From assembly GCF_002195995.1 (NCBI RefSeq), contig NZ_NHON01000038.1, positions 1-55,139 of the forward strand: DNA of 55,139 bases, read 5' to 3'. This document shows positions 36,271 to 45,268 of the stretch, one piece after another. The stretch is from Inquilinus limosus (GTDB lineage: Bacteria; Pseudomonadota; Alphaproteobacteria; DSM-16000; Inquilinaceae). Numbering within the stretch: position 1 is the stretch's first letter; each line of letters opens with the position of its first letter. The position numbers were made by a program, and so were the translations under genes. Below the pieces are notes generated by a model. That model was not told the origin of the DNA and made no database searches. It saw only the letters and a program-made list of their open reading frames with translations.

Positions 36271-37221
36271 CTACCGCCCCGCCTCGTCCAGCAGCCTGAT
36301 CTCCTCGGCGGTCAGGGTCAGGCGGGTGGCGGCGATCTGGTCCTCCAGCTGCTCCGGGCTGGTGGCGCTGGCGATCGGGGCGGTCAGGCCAGGCCGGGCG
36401 ATCAGCCAGGCCAGCGCCACCGTGGCCGGGCGCACGCCATGCGCCTCCGCCACCGTGTCGAGGGCGCCGAGGATGCGCAGGCCGCGCGCGTTCAGCCGGT
36501 CCTTCATGCCGCCGCCGCGGGCACTCTGCGACAGGTCGGCCTCGCTGCGGTACTTGCCGGTCAGGAAGCCGGCCGCCAGCGAGAAATAGCTGATCACGCC
36601 GATGCCCTCGCGCCGGCACAGATCCTCCAGCGGCCCCTCGTAATGCGAGCGCTCATAGAGGTTGAAATGCGGCTGCATCGTCTCGTAGCGCGGCAGGCCC
36701 TGCTCGCTGAGCTTCAGGGCGGAGGCGAAGCGCTCGGCGGAAAAATTCGAGGCGCCGATCGCCCGCACCTTGCCGGCGCGGATCAGCTCGGCATGCGCCG
36801 CCAGCGTCTCCTCTTGCGGCGTCTCCAGATCGTCGTGATGCGACTGGTACAGGTCGATGACGTCGACCTGCAGCCGGCGCAGCGAATTCTCGACCTCCTC
36901 GCGGATCCAGGCGGCCGACAGGTCCTTGCGCTGCGGCCGGCCCGGCATCTCCCAGCCGACCTTGGTGGCGATCACCACCCGGTCGCGCTTGCCGCTGCGC
37001 TTCAGCCAGCGGCCGATGATCGTCTCCGACTCGCCGCCCTTGTTGCCGGGCGCCCAGGAGGAATAGCAGTCGGCGGTGTCGATCAGGTTCAGCCCGGCAT
37101 CGACGAAGGCGTCGAGCACCCGGAACGAGGCCGCCTCGTCCGCGGTCCAGCCGAACACGTTGCCGCCCAGGGCCAGCGGCCCGACCCGGATGCCGGACCG
37201 GCCGAGATTGCGCTGCTCCAC
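36271..37221 (-). CDS. Aldo/keto reductase
   Basis: 316 aa, a TIM-barrel NADPH-dependent oxidoreductase. The catalytic tetrad is visible: Asp and Tyr in NLIDTADCYSSWAPGNKGGE, Lys in VVIATKVGWEMPG and His in DLYQSHHDD. The C-terminal LIARPGLTAPIASATSPEQL is the cofactor phosphate-binding region. I start at GTG (37221), which has AAGGAGAG six bases upstream; longer frames read into the nadA promoter region. The relative order fits the YajO/Tas-like group. The substrate is not predictable. It is divergent from nadA, 228 bp away. Confidence 0.9.
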   Translation of the reverse strand: MEQRNLGRSGIRVGPLALGGNVFGWTADEAASFRVLDAFVDAGLNLIDTADCYSSWAPGNKGGESETIIGRWLKRSGKRDRVVIATKVGWEMPGRPQRKDLSAAWIREEVENSLRRLQVDVIDLYQSHHDDLETPQEETLAAHAELIRAGKVRAIGASNFSAERFASALKLSEQGLPRYETMQPHFNLYERSHYEGPLEDLCRREGIGVISYFSLAAGFLTGKYRSEADLSQSARGGGMKDRLNARGLRILGALDTVAEAHGVRPATVALAWLIARPGLTAPIASATSPEQLEDQIAATRLTLTAEEIRLLDEAGR

Positions 37222-37358
37222 GATGTCTCTCCTTGGCTTCGGCCGGGCGCCGCTGCGCCTGGCCGCGGGGTTGGTCTTGCAGGGGACCGGCGGCGACTCC
37301 TGCCCCCTCCAATGTAGCCCCGCGGCCGCCGCTGCCAATGCGGTCGCTGCGCCGCCAC

Positions 37359-37386
37359 TTGATTTTCTTATTCTGAGAATTAGAGT
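37359..37386 (+). promoter_or_regulatory. nadA promoter with a palindromic operator in the spacer
   Basis: TTGATT (37359-37364), a 16-bp spacer and TAGAGT (37381-37386) form a sigma-70-like promoter 64 bp before nadA. The spacer contains the perfect palindrome ATTCTGAGAAT (37370-37380). A related AATTCTCGAA (37426-37435) lies between the promoter and the start codon. A repressor bound between -35 and -10 would block the polymerase; the NrtR/NadQ-like protein is the obvious candidate. Confidence 0.5.
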
Positions 37387-37449
37387 AACCAAAGCGACAC
37401 CGATTCGGGCCGCCCCTGTCCTCGTAATTCTCGAAGTGAGCAGAACCCG

Positions 37450-38448
37450 ATGTCAGCCCATGCCGAATACACCCCCGCCGTCGCCGCGCGCATGGCGCCG
37501 CTGTACGGCCGCCTGTCCCGCGTCATCCCGGCCTTCGACTGGCCCGGCTTCGCCCCCGACATCGACGCCATCCTGCGGCTGAAGCGGGAGCGCGACGCGG
37601 TGATCCTGGCGCACAACTACCAGACGCCGGAGATCTTCCACGGCATCGCCGACATCACCGGCGACAGCCTGGCCCTGGCGCGCGAGGCGGCGCGGGTCGA
37701 GGCGTCGGTGATCGTGCTGTGCGGCGTGCACTTCATGGCCGAGACCGCGAAGCTGCTGAACCCGGCCAAGACGGTGCTGATCCCCGACACCCGGGCCGGC
37801 TGCTCGCTGGCCGACTCGATCACGCCGGAGGATGTGCGCCTGCTGCGCCGCCGCTATCCGGGCGTGCCGGTGGTGACCTATGTCAACACCTCGGCCGCGG
37901 TGAAGGCGGAGAGCGACATCTGCTGCACCTCCGGCAACGCCGTGAAGGTGGTGGAGAGCCTGGGCGTGCCGCGGGTCATCTTCATCCCCGACCGCTACCT
38001 GGCGGCCAATGTCGCGGCCGAGACGAAGGTCGAGATCATCGCTTGGCAGGGCGCCTGCGAGGTGCATGAGCGCTTCGGCCCGGACGACATCCGGGGCTTG
38101 CGCGACCGCCATCCCGGCGTGACCGTGCTGGCCCACCCGGAATGCCCGCCCGAGGTGGTGGCCGAGGCCGATTTCGCCGGTTCCACCGCGGCGATGAGCG
38201 ACTATGTGGCGAAGCAACGGCCCGGCCGGGTGGTGCTGGTGACCGAATGCTCGATGAGCGACAACGTCGCCGTGCAGTTCCCGGAGATCGACTTCATCCG
38301 GCCCTGCAACCTGTGCCCGCACATGAAGCGGATCACCCTGCCCGGGATCCGGCACGCGCTGGAGACGATGACCGAGGCGGTGACGCTGGCCCCCGCCGTG
38401 GCCGGCCGCGCCCGCGCCGCGGTCGAACGCATGCTGGAGGTGCGCTGA
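37450..38448 (+). CDS. nadA: Quinolinate synthase A
   Basis: 332-aa [4Fe-4S] enzyme that condenses iminoaspartate with dihydroxyacetone phosphate to quinolinate. Blocks [60 protein letters not shown] and [20 protein letters not shown] are typical. The three cluster cysteines expected from E. coli NadA are present in [12 protein letters not shown] and the CNLCPHM region. First gene of a nadA-nadB-unknown-nadC run; its TGA overlaps the ATG of nadB. Confidence 0.96.
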   Translation: MSAHAEYTPAVAARMAPLYGRLSRVIPAFDWPGFAPDIDAILRLKRERDAVILAHNYQTPEIFHGIADITGDSLALAREAARVEASVIVLCGVHFMAETAKLLNPAKTVLIPDTRAGCSLADSITPEDVRLLRRRYPGVPVVTYVNTSAAVKAESDICCTSGNAVKVVESLGVPRVIFIPDRYLAANVAAETKVEIIAWQGACEVHERFGPDDIRGLRDRHPGVTVLAHPECPPEVVAEADFAGSTAAMSDYVAKQRPGRVVLVTECSMSDNVAVQFPEIDFIRPCNLCPHMKRITLPGIRHALETMTEAVTLAPAVAGRARAAVERMLEVR

Positions 38449-40028
38449 TGGACGCGATGTCTTTCCGCCCGCAGGCCAATGCTCGTGATCGTGTCGTGGT
38501 GATCGGCGCCGGCATCGCCGGGCTGGCCGCGGCGCTGCGGCTGGCGCCGCTGCCGGTGCTGCTGCTGTCGGCCGCGCCGGTCGGCACCGAGGCCGCCACC
38601 GGCTGGGCCCAGGGCGGCATCGCCGCGGCGCTGGGCCCCGACGACGACCCGGCCCTGCACGCCGCCGACACGCTGGCGGCCGCCGCCGGCCTCGGCGACC
38701 CGGAGGTGGCGCGGCGCGTCACCGAAGCCGCCCCCGGCGCCATCGCCTGGCTGGCCGGGCTGGGCGCGCCCTTCGACCGGACCGACAGCGGCGGCTTCGC
38801 CCTCGGCCTGGAGGCCGCGCATTCCCGCCGCCGCATCGTCCATGCCGGCGGCGACGGCACCGGCGCCGCGGTGCTGCGCACCCTGGCCCGGGCCGCCGGG
38901 GCCGATCTCCGCATCGCCATCCGCCACGCCCGCGCCACCGCCCTGCTGCGCGACGAGGCCGGGGTGTGCGGCGTGCTGGCCCGGGAGGACGGGGAGCCGG
39001 TGGCGATCCCGGCCCGGGCCGTGGTGCTGGCGACCGGCGGGGTCGGCGGCCTCTACGCCCACACCACCAACCCCCTCGGCGCGGCCGGCACCGGGCTGGC
39101 GCTGGCGGCGCGCGCCGGCGCGGTGCTGCGCGACCTGGAGTTCGTGCAGTTCCACCCGACCGCCATGGCCGTCGGCCGCGATCCGATGCCCTTGGCCACC
39201 GAGGCGCTGCGCGGCGAGGGCGCCGTGCTGGTGACGGCGGCGGGCGAACGGGTGATGGCCGACCATCCGCAGGGTGACCTGGCCCCGCGCGACGTCATCG
39301 CCCGCGCCGTGTTCCGCCGGGTCATGGCCGGCGAGCCGGTGTTCCTGGATGCCCGGCCGCTGGGTGCCAAGCTGGAGCGCTTTGCCAAGGTCGGCGCGCT
39401 GTGCCGCGAGGCCGGGCTGGACCCGCTCCGGCAGCCGATCCCGATCCGCCCGGCCGCTCACTACCATATGGGCGGGGTGGCGGTGGACGGGCGCGGCCGC
39501 AGCTCCGTCCCCGGCCTCTGGGCCGCGGGCGAGGTGGCAGCGACCGGGCTGCACGGCGCCAACCGCCTGGCCAGCAACTCGCTGCTCGAGGCGCTGGCCG
39601 CTGCGGAGTGGATCGCCGAGGACATCCGCGGCGGCGAGGCTCGGCCGCCGCTGCGCCCGCTGCCGCTCGGCGCCGGCCACCGCCCCGCCGCGGATGCCGG
39701 CATCGTCGCCGCGCTGCGCGGGGTGATGGAGCGCCATGTCGGCGTGGTCCGCGACGGAGCCGGGCTGCTGGCCGCGATCACCGCCCTGCGCCCGCTGGCC
39801 GATGCCGCGCCCTCGCCCCTGGCCGACCGCGCTTTGGCCGGCCTTATGATCGCCACCGCCGCGCTGCGCCGACGCGAGAGCCGCGGCGCCCAGTGCCGCA
39901 GCGACCGGCCCGAGGCCGACCCTGCCTCCGCCCCCTCCTTCCTCACCCTCGCCGATGTGCTGGAGAGCGGCGGGCCGGTACAGTGCCGGGGCGCCGAGGA
40001 TGCCCCGACCGTCGCCGGGCATGCCTGA
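38448..40028 (+). CDS. nadB: L-aspartate oxidase
   Basis: 526-aa flavoenzyme that oxidises L-aspartate to iminoaspartate for NadA. FAD-binding Rossmann motif VVVIGAGIAGLAAALRL near residue 16, then ATGWAQGGIAAALGPDD, HSRRRIVHAGGDGTGAAVLR (substrate loop), VVLATGGVGGLYAHTTNPLG, FVQFHPTAMAVG, GEGAVLVTAAGERVM and AAHYHMGGVAVDGRGRSSVP, with GLHGANRLASNSLLEALAAA at the end. All are hallmark NadB/succinate-dehydrogenase-family segments. The ATG overlaps the nadA stop (TGATG), giving translational coupling. Confidence 0.96.
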   Translation: MDAMSFRPQANARDRVVVIGAGIAGLAAALRLAPLPVLLLSAAPVGTEAATGWAQGGIAAALGPDDDPALHAADTLAAAAGLGDPEVARRVTEAAPGAIAWLAGLGAPFDRTDSGGFALGLEAAHSRRRIVHAGGDGTGAAVLRTLARAAGADLRIAIRHARATALLRDEAGVCGVLAREDGEPVAIPARAVVLATGGVGGLYAHTTNPLGAAGTGLALAARAGAVLRDLEFVQFHPTAMAVGRDPMPLATEALRGEGAVLVTAAGERVMADHPQGDLAPRDVIARAVFRRVMAGEPVFLDARPLGAKLERFAKVGALCREAGLDPLRQPIPIRPAAHYHMGGVAVDGRGRSSVPGLWAAGEVAATGLHGANRLASNSLLEALAAAEWIAEDIRGGEARPPLRPLPLGAGHRPAADAGIVAALRGVMERHVGVVRDGAGLLAAITALRPLADAAPSPLADRALAGLMIATAALRRRESRGAQCRSDRPEADPASAPSFLTLADVLESGGPVQCRGAEDAPTVAGHA

Positions 40029-40043
40029 CCGGAGGATCACCCC

Positions 40044-40406
40044 ATGCCGCTTTCGACCTTCACGGATTTCGGGGCCTGGACGGCGGGCATCCCCTGCCCG
40101 CCCTGGATGCCGGTCTATGATTTCCGCGCCTTCACCGACCGGACCTATGCCGAGTGCGGCTACAGCTCCGCACCGATGGAGGCCTCGTATTTCCAGGCGA
40201 TGCATCTGCGCGAGCTGCAGGCCCTGATCGAGATCTGCCGGGCCTGCGAGATGGTCGATGGCGGGCCCTATCGCCTGCAGGGGGCCAGCGCCGACATCGA
40301 CCGCGTCCTGGCCCGCAACGCGCAGGACGGCGCCCCGACCTACACCCGGCTTCTCGAGCTGCTGGTCCAGGACGGCCTCCTGGCCCCCGCCGAACGCAAG
40401 GACTGA
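40044..40406 (+). CDS. Unknown protein embedded in the nad operon
   Basis: 120 aa between nadB (15-bp gap, with GGAGG before the ATG) and nadC (5-bp gap), so it is co-transcribed with NAD biosynthesis. The N-terminal third is aromatic- and Pro-rich (FGAWTAGIPCPPWMPVYDFR), the middle helical (SYFQAMHLRELQALIEICRA) with a CRAC motif, and the end resembles a small helical bundle (TYTRLLELLVQDGLLAPAER). No signal peptide or membrane segment. I do not recognise a family; co-operonic position suggests a role in or near quinolinate handling, which is inference. Confidence 0.65.
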   Translation: MPLSTFTDFGAWTAGIPCPPWMPVYDFRAFTDRTYAECGYSSAPMEASYFQAMHLRELQALIEICRACEMVDGGPYRLQGASADIDRVLARNAQDGAPTYTRLLELLVQDGLLAPAERKD

Positions 40407-40411
40407 TCCCG

Positions 40412-41263
40412 ATGGATCTCTCTCCCCTCCCCGCTTTGCTGGTCGAGCCGATCGTCCGCGCCGCCCTGGCCGAGGATCTCGGCCGCGCCGGCGACATCAC
40501 CAGCGCCGCGGTGATCCCGGCCGAGGCACGGATGAGCGGCGCCATCGCCGCCCGCCAGCCCGGCACCGTGGCCGGCACCGACGCCGCCGCCCTGGCCTTC
40601 CGCCTGCTCGACCCCGCCATCGCCGTCGCCATCCTGCTGCCGGATGGCAGCCGGGTGGCGCCGGGCGACGCGGTGATCCGCATCGACGGCCCGGCCCGGC
40701 CGATCCTGGCGGCGGAGCGCGTGGCGCTGAACCTGCTGTGCCGCCTGTCCGGCGTCGCCACCGCCACCGCCGCGCTGGCCGCGGCCGCCCGGCCGCACAA
40801 GGCGCGCATCGCCTGCACCCGCAAGACCACGCCGGGCCTGCGGGCGCTGGAGAAGCACGCGGTGCGCGCCGGCGGCGGCGTCAACCACCGCTTCGGCCTC
40901 GACGACGCGGTGCTGATCAAGGACAACCACGTCGCTGTGGCCGGCGGGGTGCGGCCGGCGATCGCCCGGGCCCGCGCTGCGATCGGCCATCTGGTGAAGA
41001 TCGAGGTGGAGGTCGACACGCTCGCCCAGCTCGACGAGGCGCTGGCCGAAGGCGTCGATGCCGTGGTGCTGGACAACATGACCCCCGACCAGCTGCGCGA
41101 GGCGGTGCGCCGGGTCGACGGAGAGGTGGTGACCGAGGCCTCCGGCCGGGTGACGGCGGAGACGGTGCCGGCGATCGCCGCCACCGGCGTCGACCTGATC
41201 TCCGCCGGCTGGATCACCCATTCGGCGCCGATCCTCGACCTCGGCCTGGACTGGGAGGGGTAG
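40412..41263 (+). CDS. nadC: Nicotinate-nucleotide pyrophosphorylase (carboxylating)
   Basis: 283-aa quinolinate phosphoribosyltransferase; converts quinolinate and PRPP to nicotinate mononucleotide. ALAEDLGRAGDITSAAVIPA, ERVALNLLCRLSGVATATAA, CTRKTTPGLRALEKHAVRAG (substrate-binding Arg/Lys), GVNHRFGLDDAVLIKDNHVA, VEVDTLAQLDEALAEGVDAV, DNMTP and ASGRVT are diagnostic. The ATG at 40412 lies five bases after the preceding stop. Completes the nadABC set. Confidence 0.96.
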   Translation: MDLSPLPALLVEPIVRAALAEDLGRAGDITSAAVIPAEARMSGAIAARQPGTVAGTDAAALAFRLLDPAIAVAILLPDGSRVAPGDAVIRIDGPARPILAAERVALNLLCRLSGVATATAALAAAARPHKARIACTRKTTPGLRALEKHAVRAGGGVNHRFGLDDAVLIKDNHVAVAGGVRPAIARARAAIGHLVKIEVEVDTLAQLDEALAEGVDAVVLDNMTPDQLREAVRRVDGEVVTEASGRVTAETVPAIAATGVDLISAGWITHSAPILDLGLDWEG

Positions 41264-41267
41264 GACG

Positions 41268-42414
41268 ATGCGGATCGTCGACATCCGGGAGCGGCCGGTC
41301 GCGATCTCGCGCTATGCCGATCCCGCCATCCCGTCCGGCGGCCTGACCACCAGCATCGTCGCGCTGGTCACCGACGTGGTGCGCGACGGCCGGCCGGTGG
41401 TCGGCTACGGCTTCGGGTCGATCGGCCGGTTCGCGCAGGGCGGGCTGATCCGCGAGCGCTTCGCGCCCCGGCTGCTGGCAGCGGCCGACGGCGCCCTGGC
41501 GGATGCGGCCGGCACCAATCTCGACCCGTTTCGCGCCTGGGCCGCGATGATGGCCGGGGAGAAGCCGGGCGGCCATGGCGAGCGCTGCGTCGCGATCGGC
41601 ACCCTCGACATGGCGCTGTGGGACGCCGCCGCGAAGATCGCCGGCCTGCCGCTGCACCGGTTCCTGGCGGACCGTCTCGGGCGGCCGGTGCTGGAGCGTG
41701 TGCCGGTCTATGCCGGCGGCGGCTATCCATACCCGGCCGACGATCTCGCCCGGCTGGGGGACGAGATGCGCCGGCTGGGCGATCTCGGCTACACCCGCGC
41801 CAAGATCAAGATCGGCGCGGCCGGGCTGGCGCAGGATCTCCGCCGGATCGAGGCCGCATCAGCGGCACTGGGTGGGCCCTGGAACCTCGCCGTCGACGCC
41901 ATGAACGCCTATGACGGCCCCGCCGCGCTGGCAGCGGCCGCCGCCCTGGCTGTGGTGGTTCGAGGATGTCTGCGACCCGCACGACTTCCCGACCCAGGCG
42001 GCGGTGACCGCCGCCTATCCGGGACCGGTCGCGGCCGGGGAGGCGCTGTTCTCCGCCGCCGAGGCCAGGCTGCTGGCGCGGCATGGCGGGCTGCGGCCCG
42101 ACCGCGACATCCTGCTGTTCGACCCGGTGCATGGCTATGGCCTGCCTGGCTTTCTGCAGATCATCGACGCCATGACCGCCGCCGGCTGGCCGCGCCGGGC
42201 CTTCTGGCCGCATGGCGGGCACCTGTTCACCCTGCATGCCGTCGCCGCGCTCGGGCTGGGCGGCGCCGAGGTCAACCCGCTGTGCTTCCATCCCTTCGGC
42301 GGGCTCGAAGACGATGCGCTCGTGGCCGCAGGCGTCGCCGGCCTGCCACAGCGCCCCGGCATCGGCTTCGAAGGCCGTGCCGAGCTGCACCGGCTGTTCC
42401 GGGCGCTGGGCTGA
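41268..42414 (+). pseudogene. D-tartrate dehydratase-like enolase-superfamily gene, frameshifted
   Basis: Starts four bases after nadC. The first frame (41268 to about 41945) gives RIVDIRERPVAISRYADPAI, GYGFGSIGRFAQGGLIRERF, EKPGGHGERCVAIGTLDMAL and RAKIKIG, close to TarD of Bradyrhizobium. The rest is in the +1 frame: LWWFEDVCDPHDF, GPVAAGEALFS, MTAAGWPRRAFWPHGGHLFT and GIGFEGRAELHRLF. The expected catalytic Lys (KIKIG), the metal acids (VDA, FED, AGE) and His (PHGGH) are all present across the two frames. By alignment from memory about three residues are missing at the junction, as after an 8-bp deletion. Either a recent pseudogene or a sequencing error. Confidence 0.75.
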
Positions 42415-42462
42415 ACCGATGGCCCTTGGGTTCACCCCCGGCCATTTTCTCGCGATGGCGGA

Positions 42463-42855
42463 TCATCGGCTGCACGACCCGATGATCCGGTCGACCGACA
42501 GCATCGGCACCGCCGCGGCGCCGCGGCGCTCGAACCGGCCATGAACCAGGAGGCAGCCGCCCGATGCCCAGGCGCGCCAGATCTCGTTACGGGCCTGCTC
42601 CAGCAGTTCGGGCCGCGCCGCGATCACCGGCGGCGCGTCCCCCGCATAGGCCGGCGGGACGGTTCCGGCGGCGACGCTCTCGTCATCGACCGGCACCACG
42701 CCGCGCCACGGGCAAGGCTGCTTCAGGCAGCGGACGCCGGTGTCGCCGACCCGGAACAGGCCGGGCGGCGCCTCCTCCCGCCCCGCCGCGCCGGCAAAGG
42801 GCAGGGTTGCCGCCAGCACGGCCACGGCTGCCGTCAATGCCAGGGATCGTCTCAT
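42463..42855 (-). CDS. Small secreted protein with a CxxxPCP motif
   Basis: 130 aa; the ATG at 42855 has AAGGAGGG upstream. A signal peptide ends near AGAA (about residue 24). The mature part has GVRCLKQPCPWRGVVPVD (about residues 41-58), WASGGCLLVHGRFERRGA and SVDRIIGSC, giving four Cys residues that probably form two disulfides in the periplasm. The Cys-x3-Pro-Cys-Pro motif recurs in several uncharacterised secreted bacterial proteins. Function unknown. It converges with the tarD-like gene and is divergent from rnd. Confidence 0.65.
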   Translation of the reverse strand: MRRSLALTAAVAVLAATLPFAGAAGREEAPPGLFRVGDTGVRCLKQPCPWRGVVPVDDESVAAGTVPPAYAGDAPPVIAARPELLEQARNEIWRAWASGGCLLVHGRFERRGAAAVPMLSVDRIIGSCSR

Positions 42856-43033
42856 GCCGCCCTCCTTGCCGCCGTCTCCACGCTCCCGGACCGCCATGGC
42901 GAAAGCATGGCTTCGTTCCCACTCCGGCCCTCACCCCGGTTTTCGACCAGCCTAGACGGATTCGGCACCCACGACAGTCGCTTCGGCGTAAAGCACTCGG
43001 CAATGGGGGGATTCATCCGCTACAACTCTGGGG

Positions 43034-44182
43034 ATGACTCTGATCACCTCCTCCGCCGAGCTCGCCGCCTTCTGCGACCGCATGGCAGCAGCCGACTACA
43101 TCGCCATCGACACCGAGTTCATGCGCGAGCACACCTTCTGGCCGAAGCTGTGCCTGGTGCAGATCGCCGGGCTGGACGAGGCGGCGGCGATCGACCCGCT
43201 GGCCCCCGGCATCGACCTGGAGCCGCTGTTCACGCTGGTGCACAACCCGAAGGTGCTGAAGGTCTTCCACTCCGCCCGCCAGGACGTGGAGATCTTCGAC
43301 CACCTGACCGGCCGGGTGCCGACGCCGCTGTTCGACACCCAGGTCGCGGCGATGGTGTGCGGCTTCGGCGAATCGGTCAGCTACGAGAACCTGGTCGGCA
43401 AGCTGGCCAATGCGCGGATCGACAAATCCTCGCGCTTCACCGACTGGTCGCACCGGCCGCTGACCGAGCGCCAGATCGACTATGCCCTGGCCGACGTGAT
43501 CCATCTGCGCCCGGCCTATGAGGCGCTGCGCCGCCAGCTGACCAAGTCGGGCCGCGAGGCGTGGCTGGCCGAGGAGATGGCGATCCTCTGCGACCCCGGC
43601 ACCTATCGCACCGAGCCGGACCAGGCCTGGCTGCGGCTGAAGCCGCGCAACGCCTCGGCCAAGTTCCTGGCGATCCTGCGCGAGGTGGCGGCCTGGCGCG
43701 AGCGCGAGGCGCAGAAGCGCGACATCCCGCGCGGCCGTATCCTGAAGGACGAGGCCCTCCTGGAGATCGCGGCGCACACCCCGCGCGACATCGACGGCAT
43801 GGCCCGGATCCGCGGCATGAGCCGCAACATGGCCGAGGGCTGGCAGGGCCAGGGGCTGATCGCGGCGGTCGAGCGCGGCCTGGCGACACCGCCCGACCAG
43901 GCGCCGAAGCTGGCGCAGCGCCCGCCGACCCCGCCCGGCATCGCGCCGCTGGTCGAGCTGATGCGCGTGCTGCTGAAGATGAAATGCGAGGATGAGGGCG
44001 TGGCCCAGAAGCTGGTCGCCGGCAGCGACGACCTGGAGGCCATCGCCATGGACGACGACGCCGAGGTGCCGGCGCTGCACGGCTGGCGCCGCGAGCTGTT
44101 CGGCGAGGATGCCCTGGCGCTCAAGCGCGGCGGCATCGCCCTGGCGGTGCAGGGCCGGCGGATCCGGGTGGTCACGCTCTAG
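43034..44182 (+). CDS. rnd: Ribonuclease D
   Basis: 382-aa 3'-5' exoribonuclease acting in tRNA 3'-end maturation. The DEDD exonuclease domain has YIAIDTEFMREHTFWPKLCL (Exo I), VFHSARQDVEIFDHLTG (Exo II) and RQIDYALADVIHLRPAYEAL (Exo III). Two HRDC domains follow (about residues 205-285 and 300-375), with the helical LREVAAWREREAQKRDIPRG and DEALLEIAAHTPRDIDGMAR. Length equals E. coli RNase D. The ATG has only a weak Shine-Dalgarno. Confidence 0.95.
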   Translation: MTLITSSAELAAFCDRMAAADYIAIDTEFMREHTFWPKLCLVQIAGLDEAAAIDPLAPGIDLEPLFTLVHNPKVLKVFHSARQDVEIFDHLTGRVPTPLFDTQVAAMVCGFGESVSYENLVGKLANARIDKSSRFTDWSHRPLTERQIDYALADVIHLRPAYEALRRQLTKSGREAWLAEEMAILCDPGTYRTEPDQAWLRLKPRNASAKFLAILREVAAWREREAQKRDIPRGRILKDEALLEIAAHTPRDIDGMARIRGMSRNMAEGWQGQGLIAAVERGLATPPDQAPKLAQRPPTPPGIAPLVELMRVLLKMKCEDEGVAQKLVAGSDDLEAIAMDDDAEVPALHGWRRELFGEDALALKRGGIALAVQGRRIRVVTL

Positions 44183-44290
44183 CCCCCGAACCGCTGCCCC
44201 TCCGCGCGCGACGGCGAGGGAGGCATTGTGTCCGATTGCCCGGGGCGACCGTTCGCGTCATCAAGGAGCAGACGTTCAAGGGGGAAGCGG

Positions 44291-45268
44291 ATGATGCGGA
44301 GCGCCCTGATCGGACTCGTCCTTCTCGCCGCGCCCGCGGCCTCCGCGCAGCAGCAGGAGCCGCGCTTCGCCTGGCCCGCCGCCTGCACCCTGGGCCAGGA
44401 CTGCTTCATCCAGAACTATGTCGACGCCGATCCCAGCCCCGGCCGAGCCGATTTCCACTGCGGCCCGCTCACCTACGACGGGCATGACGGCACCGACATC
44501 CGGCTGCCCGATCTGGCGACGATGCAGCGCGGCGTCGAAGTCCTGGCCGCCGCCGACGGCACGGTGCTGCGCGTCCGCGACGGGCAGCCCGACGTCTCGG
44601 TGGACGAGCGGGGCAAGACGGCGATCGAGGGGATCGAGGCCGGCAACGGCGTGATCATCGACCATGGCAACGGCTGGCAGACCCTGTACGCCCATATGAA
44701 GCGCGGCAGCCTGAAGGTGAAGCCTGGCGAGATGGTGAAGGCGGGCCAGCCGCTGGGCCAGATCGGCCTGTCCGGCGACACCGAGTTCCCGCATGTGCAT
44801 TTCAGCATCCTCAAGGGCGAGGAACGGATCGATCCCTTCACCGATGAGGCGAAGGGTGCAGGCTGCACGACGGCGGGGCATTCGCTGTGGGCGACCGACG
44901 TTCCCTATATCGCCACCGGCCTGCTGATCGCCGGCTTCGCCACGGGTCCAGCCGACACGAATGCCGCCCGGCTCGGCCGCTACGCCGACCTCAAGGGCGA
45001 CCGTCAGGCGCCGCTGGTGATGTGGGCCGAAAGCTTCGGCGTCCAGGCCGGCGACCTGCAGACCGTCACCATCGCCGCCCCGGATGGCACCTTGGCGTTC
45101 CAGGACCAGAAGCCGCTGCCGTCCTCGAAGATCAGCTGGTTCGCCTTCGCCGGCAAGCGGGCGCCGAAGGATGGCGGCTGGAAGCCCGGCACCTATACCG
45201 GCCGCTACCGGCTGGAGCGCAACGGCGCCATGCTGATCGACGTCGAGCGCAAGCTGGAGATGCCATGA
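44291..45268 (+). CDS. M23-family peptidase (LytM domain), secreted
   Basis: 325 aa with a signal peptide ending ASAQ. The LytM/lysostaphin-type metallopeptidase has its Zn ligands in GHDGTDIRLPDL (His, Asp) and in FPHVHFSIL (HxH), with the intermediate GVIIDHGNGWQTLYAHMKRG and VKAGQPLGQIGLSGDTEFPH typical of the family. It lacks the long coiled coils of EnvC/NlpD. A C-terminal 110-residue beta-rich domain (about residues 210-325) is unassigned. It probably cleaves murein cross-links. The gene overlaps the next one by four bases (ATGA). Confidence 0.85.
   Translation: MMRSALIGLVLLAAPAASAQQQEPRFAWPAACTLGQDCFIQNYVDADPSPGRADFHCGPLTYDGHDGTDIRLPDLATMQRGVEVLAAADGTVLRVRDGQPDVSVDERGKTAIEGIEAGNGVIIDHGNGWQTLYAHMKRGSLKVKPGEMVKAGQPLGQIGLSGDTEFPHVHFSILKGEERIDPFTDEAKGAGCTTAGHSLWATDVPYIATGLLIAGFATGPADTNAARLGRYADLKGDRQAPLVMWAESFGVQAGDLQTVTIAAPDGTLAFQDQKPLPSSKISWFAFAGKRAPKDGGWKPGTYTGRYRLERNGAMLIDVERKLEMP

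Noticed and set aside
41911-42414. A separate intact gene downstream of the first tarD-like frame
   Set aside because: The second frame lacks a start region and continues the same enolase-superfamily domain in order (metal Glu residues, PHGGH), so it is the other half of one broken gene.
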